The position numbers and the translations under genes are program-made. From assembly GCA_029834535.1 (NCBI GenBank), contig JAQMWT010000670.1:248001-312000 (forward strand): DNA of 64,000 bases. The letters are read 5' to 3'. Positions 32,352 to 44,279 of this stretch are shown piece by piece. Below the pieces are notes generated by a model. It did not search any database. It had not been told where the DNA came from and was given only the letters and a program-made list of their open reading frames with translations. Each line of letters starts with the position of its first letter. The stretch's first letter is position 1. The stretch comes from Chrysophaeum taylorii (taxonomy: Eukaryota > Sar > Pelagophyceae > Pelagomonadales > Pelagomonadaceae).

Positions 32352-34320
32352 CGCGCGACTCTCCATACGTGGATAGACCGGTTCTATCTTATCTTCCGCT
32401 AGCGGCGGCAGGAATGCGTGCGCATACTTCCCGATGGTCGACGTCCCGTCGTCGCGAGCGTCCACACCACTCTTCGTGCGCCCGCTGGTTTTAAAGCAGG
32501 AGGCTTTGAGTTTAGAGCGCGAGCTCGCTCGCTCGCTCGCTCGCTCGCTCTAGAAATTTATTGTTTTGATAATCTGCGAAAAGAAAGAACGAAGTTCCTT
32601 CTCGTCTCGAAGCTGATGGGTCGAGAGCTCGAACCTCGCGCACTATCTGCCTTCAGCAGCAGTCAATGCGGCGGCAAGCGCGAGAATAAGCATTGTTGCG
32701 AGAGCATAATAACCTGGCTGCGGGTAGCGATCTATGTGCTTTGATGGCAGCCTGCTCAAGTTCGACGCTTACCCGGGACGTGTCGGGAATTCTGCCGTCG
32801 TGCTCAATTACCAGGTCTTCCCCACTCGGCGTGCAGCAACTGATCGGCACGTCTTCGAAGGTTTTTTTTCCATGAGCGTCGTCGTATCCCCGAACAGTGA
32901 TGTCCAAAAGCGATGTCGCATAAACATTGGGAATAGACCGTCCATCGAGTCGAGCCAGTAGTAGCGATCGCAGGGCCGACGGCACGAAGATCCGAGGTGC
33001 TCCGTCATAGTTGGGGTCGAGTGACAGCTCGACACGATGGCGTCAGGGTTGTCCTCGAATCCTCTTGCAACCACATCGCGCGGCATCTCGACGGCAGTGA
33101 TTGATTTTCGACGCAAATACGGCGCTTCAGAGGAGAACCTGCCGCGCGCTACGGTACGGTAGCCGCAGTGCCCGTCGTCGCCCACCTCGTTCTGCCGTCG
33201 GCGTGCGCATTTTCCGTCATTTGCTCGTCGTCGATTAAAGACGACTGCGCATCACCTCGTCGGCGAAATCTGCGTTGCGCACGATCCGAAACCAAAGGGG
33301 GCAGTTCCAAAGCTGCGACGGCTAAAGCCCATCCCTGTAGTGCGACGGGGACGACAAGAGGTCGACTACCGAGTTGCCCATTCGCACATGCGGCGAACAC
33401 AGAGCGTCGTGTTGGCTTCCGCAGGACGGAGGACAGTTCCTTGGCGCCGAGAGCGACCGCCGTCAGCCGAAGAACGAGACATAATTGTCAGTCCGCGCGG
33501 GAGCTCGCTCGCCCGGGATGACGCCTTCGCGATCGAGTGCTGTCGGTACAAAACCCGACGCTGGAGCTTTCTGTACTACTCTTGCAGGTCGTCGTCGAAG
33601 GCGCCGAGTCCACACAAATTGCTTGGATTATTAATAATATCGGTCGCGTCGCCGGAGAGATCAATCGTACCGGTATTTCCAGGAGTTGGCGGGGCCGGCT
33701 CTGCTTCTGACATCACCTCATTGTGTACGTCGCGTCCTCGTCGTCGTCACGCAAACTCCGCCGTTGTCCGTGACTGACTTGGCTCGTTTTTTTTCTCGCA
33801 GCTGGTCGCGGCTGGAAGAAGGCCCCCTTCGAGCCTCTGCAGCAGCGTCGCCTCTGCTTCAGCTACCCGTCGCCTCTGCTTCAGCTACCCGCTGCTCCTC
33901 AGCACGCTTGTCGCGTTCAATCTCTTCGTTGGTACGGCGCATTCGCTGCTGAAGGTCCCTCCCCCGAGACATCGTTCGGTCAGTGGTCGGTTGATGTTGC
34001 TTGTTTGTTAAAAAAAAAAAAAACGAACCAATCAGCGTTCAGATTAGCTCGTCATATAGAGCTCGGCAGTACAAACAAAATCATCCCCGACCTCGAAGCT
34101 CCGGCACCTTGCTGTGTTGATTTTGACTCTCTCCGACATATGATAATAAGAACTCGGTTCCTTGCTCGAGGACTTTCCTCCGGCAGGATGGATAAAATGA
34201 TATAATATTGCATCGTCTAGGTTGAAGCCTCAGCACTCCTCGGGCCTAATAATTTTTTGCCATGATGTGGTGAAGCGAGACGGCGCTCGAAGGAGGCAGG
34301 ATTTGTTGTAAGCGAGAACG
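32352..34320. other. intergenic stretch with decayed minus-strand coding remnants
   Basis: A GCTC microsatellite lies at about 32524-32550. A minus-strand frame at 32985-32653 (110 codons, PSALRSLLLARLDGRSIPNV) has natural composition but no known family, and continues in other frames to about 33185. A minus-strand ATG at about 33973 opens a charged helix (NEEIERDKRAEEQRVAEAEA). It is cut by a 22-23 bp tandem duplication at about 33848-33893 that shifts frame and brings a stop. These look like the remains of one or two host genes. Confidence 0.4.
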
Positions 34321-34325
34321 TCGGT

Positions 34326-37300
34326 ATGACGTCGAGTAGGCCGCGATGGTGGCGCCCTTGGAGCGACGAAGTGCGCTGGCAGGCACAGGCACGCAAGACA
34401 GCAGCTGCGCTAGATGACGAAACGTTCTTGACGTGGCTCGACGGTTCTGGCGTCGAAGCTGCCAACGTGTCGTATGGCGAGGTCTGGAGCCGCTCGGCGT
34501 TCGTTGGGGAATGGCTCCTCAAGGACATCGGTCTCGCACCGGGCGACCGCGCAATGCTCGTTTACGCGCCGGGACCCGAGTTCTTCGTCGCGTTCGTCGC
34601 CTCTCTTCGCGCCGGCGTCTCGGCCGTGCCGAATTACCCTCCCGATCCCGCCAACCTTGGACGGGGACTCGAGAAGCTGGACATTGTAGCCACCACCTGC
34701 GGCGCGGAGGTGGGCCTCACTGACAGCGTCGTGCACAAGCTGCGAGTGACAACGAGCGTATGGCACGCGTGGCCCGCGAGACGGTGGCACAGCACGCAAG
34801 GTCTGGGCGAGGAAGGCGGCGACCCACAACCCGGACTTTTCCATCGGCTGGCAAACTCGCGTGGAGAAGTGGTTCGGTCGACGTATCGCCACTTAGTCTC
34901 AAGCGACGACCCTACCTATGTTGATTTGGCGAACGAGGCGTCGCGTTCGAAGGAAACCTGCCCGGCAGCCGGCCAAGACTCGCTCGGGTCCAAATTCAGC
35001 TCCGATCGTAACGCGGGGGCGCATAAATCACTCCTCGACGGTCACCACCACCATGGCGCATGCGTATCGCCCGTTCGCATGATGCGCAGTGACCACCAAC
35101 ATCACGGCAGCGGTGGTCTCGACCAAGCACCGGACGACTCGGTTGCCTTCCTTCAATTCACGTCTGGCTCGACGGGGTGCGTTTGTCAGAGGGCTTCCCG
35201 CAAAATCTCAAGATTGCCTCCGTAGGGACCCCAAGGGCGTCATGATTTCGCACGGCAACATCTGGCACAATCTCAACGATATTTTCTTGCCAGCCCAGCG
35301 CCGAGCGTTGGATGTCCGTTTGGGCGATTTTGCCAAGAGTGGCCGTTTGCACGATCTTCAAGACCCAACGGAGCGCGTCGTCGGTGTCAGCTGGCTCCCG
35401 CAGTTTCATGATTTGGGGTTGATTGCGATGTTGATGGGTCCGTTTTGCGCCGGCTACCACATGGTCAATTTTTCGCCACTCTCGTTCCTCGCCGACCCGC
35501 TCGCGTGGATGCGCGCCGTATCCAAGTACCGCGCGTTTTGGACCGCAGCGCCTGACTTCGCGTACCAGCTGTGCACGAAGCGCAGTGCCCGTGCTGATGT
35601 CAGCGACATCGACCTGAGTTGCGTGTCTCATTTGGTTTGTGGCGCTGGCCAGCGATGCATGCCTTCGATCTTGCGCGAGTTCGCTTCGTACTTTGGCACT
35701 AGTTGCAACCTCCCCGACGAGGGCAACTGCGACATCTTCGCGCCGACTTACGGCTTGGCAGAGCACGTAGCTTCAACGTGCGGCGAAACCACGGGCATTT
35801 TCACGTCGCGGCGGCGGCCAGACATCGCCTCGTGCGGCTCGGAGTTCCTGATCGACGTTCTTCTCGTCGACGCGGATACCCGGCGCGTCGTCGCGTCGGA
35901 CGGCACTCCTGGAGAGGTGTGGTTGAGCTCTGGCTCGATCGCCCAAGGCTACTGGGGCAAGCCGGAGCTGAGCACAGAAACATTCAGCGCCAGAGTCGAC
36001 CCGGACGACGGCAAGGTGTACCTCAGGACGGGCGACGAGGCATTCGTCGAGGACGGCCGCTTGTTTATTTGTGGTCGAATAGAAGACTCGATCATCATTG
36101 CGGGCAAAAAGTATTACAGCGATGACATCGAAATCGTTGCGACAGAGGCCATGGCAGACGCTGCGAGACCGGGATGCATCGCTGCGTTTGCTGTCGTAAA
36201 CAACGACGACGAGGGTAGCGAGTACCCGTGCGTCGTACTCGAAAAAAAAGAAGAAGGTAACGTCGAATGCCAAACTCTCGCGTCGATACTCTCAACCAGG
36301 ATTGCCAACGCCGTTGGTTTGAGTCCGTGCCGCGTGGTGTTTATCCGACAAATGACGATTTTGAAGACGACGAGCGGGAAGCTACGGCGCCAAGCAATTC
36401 GAAACGCGCTGCTATCTGGAGGGCTTCGAGTAGTATTCGATTCGAATCCGACCGTTCCCGACACGCGGAGACGGCGAATGCCACTTGCGGCGATCCACGA
36501 TGGAGTGAAAAAGAACGGAGCAGACACTACTATGCAGTGGTTGTCGCGGTGTGCGAGATCCGTCGTTTGCGATTCGGACCCTCCCCCGAACTCCGAGGAC
36601 CAAAGGTTAACGGCGCGCAGAGACGCCTCACCACTCTCCAATCCGACGTTGAGGTGGTCCGAGAGTTTGCTCTTAGAAGCTCGGGAGCACAAACTCTCTG
36701 ACTTTCTGGGAGTCTGGCAGGTCCTCGACGATCACTACGCAATTCGACGCTTCCGCATCAATGCCGGAAACATCATAGATGATCGTGCGAATTCTAGTTG
36801 CTTTTTTTTTTTTTCATAGCCAGTGTGGATAACCAACCGTGTGTCAGTGTGGTGTCTGTGTGCCTGTTGTGCGACTGACTGTCCCCAAGTCAGACAGTCT
36901 CGTGCGCGCTCGCGCGACGAGGGTCCACGTCACCCCAGGTGAAAATCTCTATGGCTCTGCGGAAGAAGAAGCTGCTGTCCTCGCAAAGATAGTCATATCG
37001 AAAGACGACGTTGAGACGCGACCCGGAGCAGACGTAGTTGCTCAACTACCGCGAGAAGTCTACGTGCTCGTCCTACATAAGAACGGCGTAGTCAAATTCG
37101 TTCCGCACGCCCAGAGCTCGCGGCAACTCCTCGCGGCCCTCGATAGCTTTGACAGTCTCGATGCCGAGATGAATCTCGCGCACGCTGCGAGTGTTTTGAA
37201 AAGAAAAAAAATTGGTGTTGCGTACACTTACTTTTGCGTGCGTATTCAACGAGATGATATCTCTCTCGATCGACCTTAGGCACGCGGACGAGTTTGGCAG

Positions 37301-40300
37301 CTTCCGCTTTGGCATCGTCGTCGGCGAGGGCCGAGATCGTAGAATGATACGTTGCAATCGATGGGCGACAGACAACCGGTACTTCTGGTCCGCCGTCAAC
37401 ATCACGACTGATTTTCGGCGGGAGGAGGAGGTTGACGAGAGTCTGATCGCGGCCGGTCTCGACGCACATTCCGGCGTCGACGGTGCGACTCCTTCGGGCG
37501 CACTCCGCGACACGATTCTCGCGCTCGGCGACAAAGACAGCATCGACTTCCAACAACGAGTCGCTGCTGCTGCTGCTGCACGAGCAGCGAGTGCCGTCGT
37601 CGTCGTCGAGCCAAACGCTGATAACTATCTCTCGATTACGGAGCGGGCTGGGAGCTGCTACGAGGTGTTTTCTCGCGGCTTGGCCCTCGTCGAGCGTGTC
37701 GCCAAGCAGATTTGCAGCCTGTTTCCGCCAGACACCTCGCTCAAAGATCATCCAGACATGCCCGGGATACTTCGGCAACTCGCCGTTCCAGACGAGTTAA
37801 AGCAACGTCTCGAGTACGACGAGTCCGTCGTAAACGTCGCAGCTTTTGTCGAAGCAGTCAAGTCCAACATCATCAGGATGCCCGTGCTGCTGCGCCTTGC
37901 GCAAGAACTCGAAATCCAACGGCCTGGCCGGGACCTCCCCACGTCAGACGATCGCGCCGCCGCCGACCTGCGACGCGCGGTCGTCTATTGTTTTGCTCTT
38001 CACGCTATCGGCGTATCAATGCTGCATCCGTTTGCGCCGCCCGGAAACTCGGACTTCTTGCTCGATTTCTTGAAGGCGCAAGAAGCTGCCATACGTCGCT
38101 CCAAAAAAGACGATGTCGTCAATATGTTCGCACCCGTTGAGTAAGTACGACCGTCGTCGCGTATTCCTTTTCGCTCAAAAAAATCAAACGCAGGCTCGTA
38201 AAGCACGAGACTGTTGCGTCAGCCGCGCGAGGCCTAGCCGAGATGAGACGCGACCCGAGTCAACTCGCCACTGCGCGCGCAGCTGGCGAATTGCTCGCGG
38301 AGAATGTCATGATGGCGGCAATCGAAAACGCGTCCAAAAACTTCGACCGCGACGCTCGCGCTATGGCAGCGTCTTTTTTTTTTGTTTGTTTGTTGGTAGG
38401 TACAAAAAGATCGCTCGCTGTTTTTATGACGTGCTAACAAGCCACATGCTAGGCGCTGGATTCGAACTCGCCTACTGGAGCTGCGCGCTTCAACAACCAA
38501 CTGCACGAGTCGAAGTTGCCACGGGCACGCTGTATTCGGGCGTCGCTACGTTCGTGCGCCTCCCAGCCATGATGTCGGAATGGGTCCAGATTTACATTCT
38601 GTGGAATATTTCGTGTGGGTACGCGGAACCGCGCCCATTCCTGCCTCATGTAGCGAGTCTCCTAGTGCCATGCTTGTTATCGTTAGCGAACAAAGATCCA
38701 AGTTTATTTTTGTGGATGCGCACCATGATCTCGAACGTCGTTTACTCCTCTCTCGCGCGTCATCCCGAGCTCAGGAGGCAGCAGCAGATTCTGACAGCGA
38801 TGTTGTACGACTGGCGGTCGACGGAGACCAGCACTACCTTGGGCGAGCTGAGCGAGGAGCTCGCGTGCCAATCAGAGTCGTAGCCGAGCTTTGTCTGTTC
38901 TTCGTACTTTCTCTCGCGTATCGTACCTCGCGTCTGTCCGAGTAGCGCGCGAGCGAATTATTATTATTATTATTCCCGTGAAACGTCTCGATCCAGATGC
39001 CAACTCTCCAATACAATCTCAGCAACCGAATTCCGCCGCCGATCTCATCGTAAAGCTGAAAGCGACGTGCAGCTCGCAACGCTGTTTTGCAAGACGCGGC
39101 ATCGGATTATCGAAAGATTCCGCCGAGTAGTGTTGCAGAATGAGCAAAGTAATGGTTCTCTCGGCTACGAGAGATGGCTAGAAGAGATTCGGTCGCGCGT
39201 GACGAAATCTCGCGATGAGACGACGTTCGGAGAAGAACATTACGAACCCCCCGACTACTCCTCGTCGGCGTCCGAGGTGACTGCTGCTGCGCCGACAGAC
39301 CTATTAGAGATTGAAGGGCGACGCGACCAGCATGAATTCGTACTAGCCATTCTCCTGGGGTTCCTGTCACCATTGACGGAGACCAACATTGACGCGCAGA
39401 CAACATCCGTCGCACAGCTTGGACTGTCGTCGCAAGACGCGCTCGGAGCGCAAACACGTCTGTGGCGGGACTTGTCTGTGGAAGTACGTTTCGACACGCT
39501 CATGGATCCGAATCTTACGATATCCGAATTGGCCGAGAAGATTCTGTGTATTGCGCGCGGGGAAGACGAATCGCTGCTCGCTCCGCTGGTGCCACTCCCC
39601 GACGGCACGAATCTCGGGGGGTCGGGGAGATTGCTGCCGCCGGTGTGGGTCGTCGACGTGGCCCAAGCTTTGTCGGTGATTTCCATCGTCTTCTTGGTTT
39701 CGATCGCGCTCGTTCCACCGTATCATTTCGGACACTGGGTGCAGTGGCGTGCCAAATCTATCGGTTCGAAGCGCATCGAGGTGCGACGCGACAATCCTCC
39801 TTGGTCGCACGTCAAGGTTGCCGGGGTAGACCACGTCTACACTTACGGCCTTCTCCTACCATTCATCATCCCGCTCTTTATGGTCTCGCTCACATCGATT
39901 ATTATTCTCGCCAAGTGGTGCGTTGTCGGCCGCTACCGGGTAGGGACCACGCGCCGCGGCACGCCGTACTTCGTGCGCTGGTGGTTCGTCGATCGGCTCG
40001 TCGACCAGTTCGACCTTTGGGTTGGAATGTTCGTCTACGACACGCTCTTCATGAACTGCTTCTATATACTAATGGGTGCTCAGATATCGCCTCGTGCACG
40101 AATCAAGGTTCTCGTACGCGAATTCGATCTACTCTCCGTTGGCGCGCGCGCGACGGTGAGCGGTGCTGTTTATTCGCGCATGTTCGAGCCCGACGGCGGC
40201 TTGCGGTTTGCGCGCGTTGTCATCGAGCCGCATTCCGAAACCAAGTCGCAGTCCGTCGTCATGCCGGGTTGCAAGATCGAGCACGGCGCCGTGCTCGACC

Positions 40301-42244
40301 ACGGCTCGGCGACTATGGCCGGGATGCAGTTGGCGAGCGGCAGCGTGTATCAGTCGAATCCAGCACAGTTCTCCTTCGCAGCAAAGGAAATCGCAGTGGC
40401 AACGTCGTCTCCGAGCACAGCGGCCTGGCTTTGCTTTGAGCTGGCAAAGCTCGCGACCTTGCCTTGCTTCCTTTACGGATCTTTCTTCTCGTCCAACGTC
40501 GCCTTGGAACTAGTCGCGCGCGAGGTATTGATCCCAACCTTCGTGAACGAACGAACGAACGAACGAACTAACGAAGAATAATGCCCGCAGATCGACTGGT
40601 ATTCGTGGCAGTTTCGCTACCGCGAGCTCGCGTACTTCGTCTTGGGCTATTACACTGCAATGTTTGTCTCAAACGGAGTCGCGCGGCGGCGACGACGACG
40701 ACGACGACGTTATTGTTATCTTCTTCCTCGAGTAATAATTAATAAACTGTCACGATCAGGTCTCCGGCGTCGTCGTCGTTCTCCTCAAATGGACGCTCGT
40801 CGGACGCGTGCGTCCCGGGGCGCCCGTGCGCGACGACGACTGGACGTGGCGCCTGAGGACCTGGGCTCTGGAGTGGTATTGGTATCGCGTCGTCCTCGGG
40901 TTTGGTTCCCTGGTTTGGGAAGAGAACGGTCTCATCCAAGCACTGATGAAAGCCCTGGGAATGCGTGTCTGGTGTGTGTAAAAATCATCCTCGTCCGTGT
41001 CTCTACTGCTGCTGCTGCTGATCGCAGGTTCACCGCAAATATTTTGAGCTTGTACTTTTTCTCGCCCGCCGAGGCTGATCTTATCGATATCGGCGACGGA
41101 GCGCAGCTTTCTACGTGCGCGATCTCGTGCCAAGGTGTAAACGGCACGTACGAGGCAGTCAAGATTGGGGCGCGCGCACAAGTCGGGCTTCGCTCGAGGC
41201 TGAATGCTGGCGTAATCGTCGAACGGGGAGCCGTCGTCGGCCATCAGAGCATAGCGTCCGCGAACCAAGTGGTGAAAACGGGCGTGACCTTCTTCGCGTC
41301 GAGTTCGTTTTCATCGTTGGCATCCGGCTCCTTTTCTTCTTCGAGCACAACAACAACACACAAGGGCGACATATTATTACGGGCGGCGGCGAGATTTTTG
41401 GGTCAGTCTGCGTTGCGAGCGGTAGCGATGTTCTTCCTCGGGTTCGTCGCCCTCCTCCCGGCGTACGAGCTGGCCGTTTTGGTGTTTTATGGCACGCCCC
41501 ACTTCTACAAGTCGGACTATTACGAGGACGGATACCGGGTTCGCGGCGGCGACCGGATCCAAGTCTGGCGGCCGCCAGTCGAACGAACGTCCGCTCTTCT
41601 CGTCGTGGGCTTGGCGGCACTCGTAGCTTACGCGTCCGTGGCACTCGCCTTTCGAGCCTGGCAGTGGGTCGTGCTGCGCGACTGCAAGATGAGTACCGCA
41701 CCGCTTTGGATTCAACTCGCGTACATGAATTACCAGCACTTGTTTGCTATAATCAACAGACACGTCCTCGCGCTGGTCCGCGGCTCTCGGCTCGCCAACG
41801 TCCGTCGACCCGAGTTATGATTAAAATTTTTTTTTCGTTGGTGATCGCTCGATGCAGGCGTACGCGCGGTTTTTTGGGGCGGACGTCGCATCGAGCGCCT
41901 TTCTGAACAGCGCGAGTCGCATGTACGAACCGCCTCTTCTGAAAATTGGTCGCGACGCCGTCGTCGACGACGGCGCCTACAACATGGCTCACGTCCTCGC
42001 GCACGGAAAACTCGTTTTTCGAGAGAAGAGGATCGGCCGAGGCGCGATATTGCATCCGGGTTCGATCACGTGGGCGGGAGACGTCGTCCCCGACGGCGTC
42101 ATTCTCGGACCCATGGCCCAGCTCCCAAACAACAACCACCGCCGCAATGATGATGATGATGGAGCGTACCCACCAGGAACATACCTCCAGGGGTGCCCGG
42201 CCCAAGACTACACGAAGCTGCTTCATCTTCTCAAAGAAAAATAG
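34326..42244 (+). CDS. fatty-acyl-AMP ligase fused to acyl carrier and Pls/PosA-like six-helix terminal module (multi-exon)
   Basis: This is an intron-bearing gene of roughly 2,400 codons. The N-terminal part is a fatty-acyl-AMP ligase. TSGSTGDPKGV is made by removing the intron 35177-35225. It is followed by VSWLPQFHDLGLI, PTYGLAE (about residue 457), RTGD (about 550), GRIEDSIIIAGKKYYSDDIE and the lysine-bearing ILKTTSGKLRRQ (about 665). A region of about 800 residues follows with no family I know (36.45-38.88 kb). Next is an acyl carrier domain with the phosphopantetheine serine in QLGLSSQDAL (about 39420). The C-terminal half has six hydrophobic helices and three left-handed beta-helix segments (about 40130-40400, 41080-41290, 41920-42130), with KWCVVGRYRVG and KWTLVGRVRPG signatures. 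Exact introns: 35177-35225, 38141-38193, 40543-40590, 40678-40759, 40972-41027 and 41800-41857. Introns near 36.8, 37.25, 38.35 and 38.9 kb are approximate. The protein would adenylate a fatty acid, load it on the carrier, and transfer it at a membrane. Confidence 0.82.
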
Positions 42245-42294
42245 CGTGGTTGATTGAATTGATGAGAAAAGACACAAGATGATAATTATTATAA

Positions 42295-43491
42295 TTATTC
42301 TCCTCCTCCTGCTTTGGAGGAGCAGAACTTAAAATAGGTGTCGACAAAGGCGAAGTACTTGGGCTCGTCGAAGGAGGCGCGGAAAAAGTTGCAGGAAAGG
42401 TTGACCTCGAGGAGGCAGGGGCCGTGGTTTTTTGAGAGCACAACGTCCCAGCCGGCCAGGGGGACGCGCGGCAGCATCTTGGCGTGCGCGTCCGTCGCGA
42501 TCCGGAGCACGTTCTCGTGAAAATTAGGGATCTTGGTCCCCGTGATCGTGCGACCGGTGTCCGGGTGCTCGGCGAAATCCGGGGGGCCCCAGGGCACGTT
42601 GATTTGACCGAGCTTGTACCAGTTGGCGTTGGCGGTGCCGCGGCCGACGACGCCCGTCTTGGTGTCGACGTCGAACAAAACGGACGAATGGTCCGTTTTC
42701 GCACCAGAACGGCCCGCGCGAAAGACGCAGGATATCGCCTCGACGTCGCATACGGAGGTTTTGTCGACGCGGTCGAGGTGCGACGCCGTCATCACCCGGA
42801 ACGTCGAGAGAGGCGCGTCCCGCGGCAAAAGTCCCGCCACGAAATCCGAATTCTCCATAACCTCCTGCACAATCCAGTCGCCGCCATTCAGCGCGTTGTC
42901 GAAGAAGTGGATCCCCATGCCCCCTTCCTCGTTCTTGTGCTTGATGCAGAGCTTTTCGAGCTTGAGAATGGGGCTCACCGGCACGCCGACCTTGAGGCCC
43001 TTCTCCAAAAAGCTCCACTTGTTCTCCATCTCGTAGTCGGGGGCTCGCGTCACCAGCGAGTGCCAGGCGCTCAGCCGCGAATTGATGCGCCACAAAGAAA
43101 ACCAATCGCGCGGCGCGAGGAGTTGCGTCCGGTACGCGCTCGAAAGAGACGTTCTGTTCCGGCGCGCGTGCGCGACGGCAGCGCACAGGCATATGGCCGG
43201 ATAAAAAAACACCAAAAACCCCACGGCGACGGCCTTGTGCGTCGCGAGGACCGACAGCGGGATCCCTGTCCCGGGAATCGCAACGTTCCGGAAATTATCC
43301 CGGACGTCGGCAGCATACGAAGACTTGCGGTAGTGTGGCTTGTCCCACAGCTTGATCGCGAGCACCAGCGAGAACACGTGCACCTTCACTCGCACCTCCT
43401 CCTCCTCCTGGACCGCCTCGTACCCTCGCCGGAACGACCACAGCAGCCTCCAGTACCTCACCGTGTCGCTTATGATGTCAGCCATCATCAT
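42295..43491 (-). CDS. membrane-anchored ATP-grasp protein (sugar-transfer-associated type)
   Basis: The frame runs from the first of three consecutive Met codons at 43491 to the TAA at 42295, about 398 residues, without introns. A hydrophobic segment (AVGFLVFFYPAICLCAAVAH, about residues 88-108) anchors it. The C-terminal half matches the ATP-grasp family seen next to sugar-transfer genes. It has STFRVMTASHL, then DNALNGGDWIVQEVMEN upstream, EHPDTGRTITGTKIPNF, and LAGWDVVLSKNHGPCLLEVN, where the last Glu and Asn are the usual metal-binding residues. Such enzymes form amide or ester bonds through an acyl-phosphate. The gene converges on the acyl-AMP ligase fusion with only 50 bp between stop codons. 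Confidence 0.75.
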   Translation of the reverse strand: MMMADIISDTVRYWRLLWSFRRGYEAVQEEEEVRVKVHVFSLVLAIKLWDKPHYRKSSYAADVRDNFRNVAIPGTGIPLSVLATHKAVAVGFLVFFYPAICLCAAVAHARRNRTSLSSAYRTQLLAPRDWFSLWRINSRLSAWHSLVTRAPDYEMENKWSFLEKGLKVGVPVSPILKLEKLCIKHKNEEGGMGIHFFDNALNGGDWIVQEVMENSDFVAGLLPRDAPLSTFRVMTASHLDRVDKTSVCDVEAISCVFRAGRSGAKTDHSSVLFDVDTKTGVVGRGTANANWYKLGQINVPWGPPDFAEHPDTGRTITGTKIPNFHENVLRIATDAHAKMLPRVPLAGWDVVLSKNHGPCLLEVNLSCNFFRASFDEPKYFAFVDTYFKFCSSKAGGGE

Positions 43492-43544
43492 CAATCTGTC
43501 CTTTGTCGTTTGTCCTTTGGGGGGGTACGTGGATGATCCCAACA

Positions 43545-43548
43545 ACAC

Positions 43549-43581
<33 letters not shown>

Positions 43582-43700
43582 ACGTTGTATTCTCAACCGG
43601 ATCTTTTTTTTTTTTTCCCCAACGGAATATGTATGATCCCAACGGTCTCTACATTGTATTCGCAGCAACCGGATCTTTTTTTTTTCCAACGGAATATATA
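43545..43700. repeat. TCTG microsatellite and a two-copy tandem repeat
   Basis: About nine TCTG units lie at 43547-43582. A unit of roughly 80 bp with 'aaccggatcttttttttttt' followed by 'ccaacggaatat' is then present twice (about 43583-43640 and 43660-43705). It lies upstream of the ATP-grasp gene and may fall in its promoter or leader. Confidence 0.75.
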
Positions 43701-43705
43701 TCCTT

Positions 43706-44279
43706 GCGGCGAAGGTGATGGAGTAGGCGATCCCTCGAATTATTGCCCGACCACTCTCGAGCAAGGCATGCCTCCACTCACGGGCTCGAGCACCGGACGG
43801 ACGGTCGTGCACGAAAAGATCGCCCATCATGCTAAGCCTCTTCAGGTTCAAGCAACTTTGAGTTCAAACAGGTTGTGGGTCGAGGTCTAATCGCCCGACG
43901 GCCGACTGTCGTGAGGGCGGCCCGCAAATCCAATTCAAACGTCTGCTGCCTACTGGCCCATCGATAACCGCTTGCGCACTCGCGGAGCCAACGCACGTTT
44001 TCAACACTCGAGACGATGCAGACGACGAACAAGTACGTGGCGTTCTGCCCAATTTAAGGTCCCCTTCTCGTATGCTTAAAGTAAATCAATCCCTTGAGCT
44101 AAAACGGAGGTCCTCCGAGCACGGCCTTAAGATCGGCGTGTTTAGTTGCCTCACCACCACAGGTCTTTTAATACACAGGTGGCGTCAACGCCACGGTGCT
44201 TTTGACTCAAAACAAAGCACTGAGCTCCGCGATACAAAACGCGGGCTGCAGTGAGCCTCGTCGTCGCGCACCTGTTGTT
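43706..44279. other. no feature seen
   Basis: Short frames only. Nothing resembling a domain or a repeat was noticed on either strand. Confidence 0.3.

Noticed and set aside
38371-38399. A 29-nt intron in the acyl-AMP ligase fusion gene
   Set aside because: Removing it keeps the frame, but so does a 68-nt intron using the donor at 38332, which fits the size of the other introns better.
42484-43536. 350-codon plus-strand frame
   Set aside because: It is antisense to the ATP-grasp gene and of low-quality Arg/Val/His composition.
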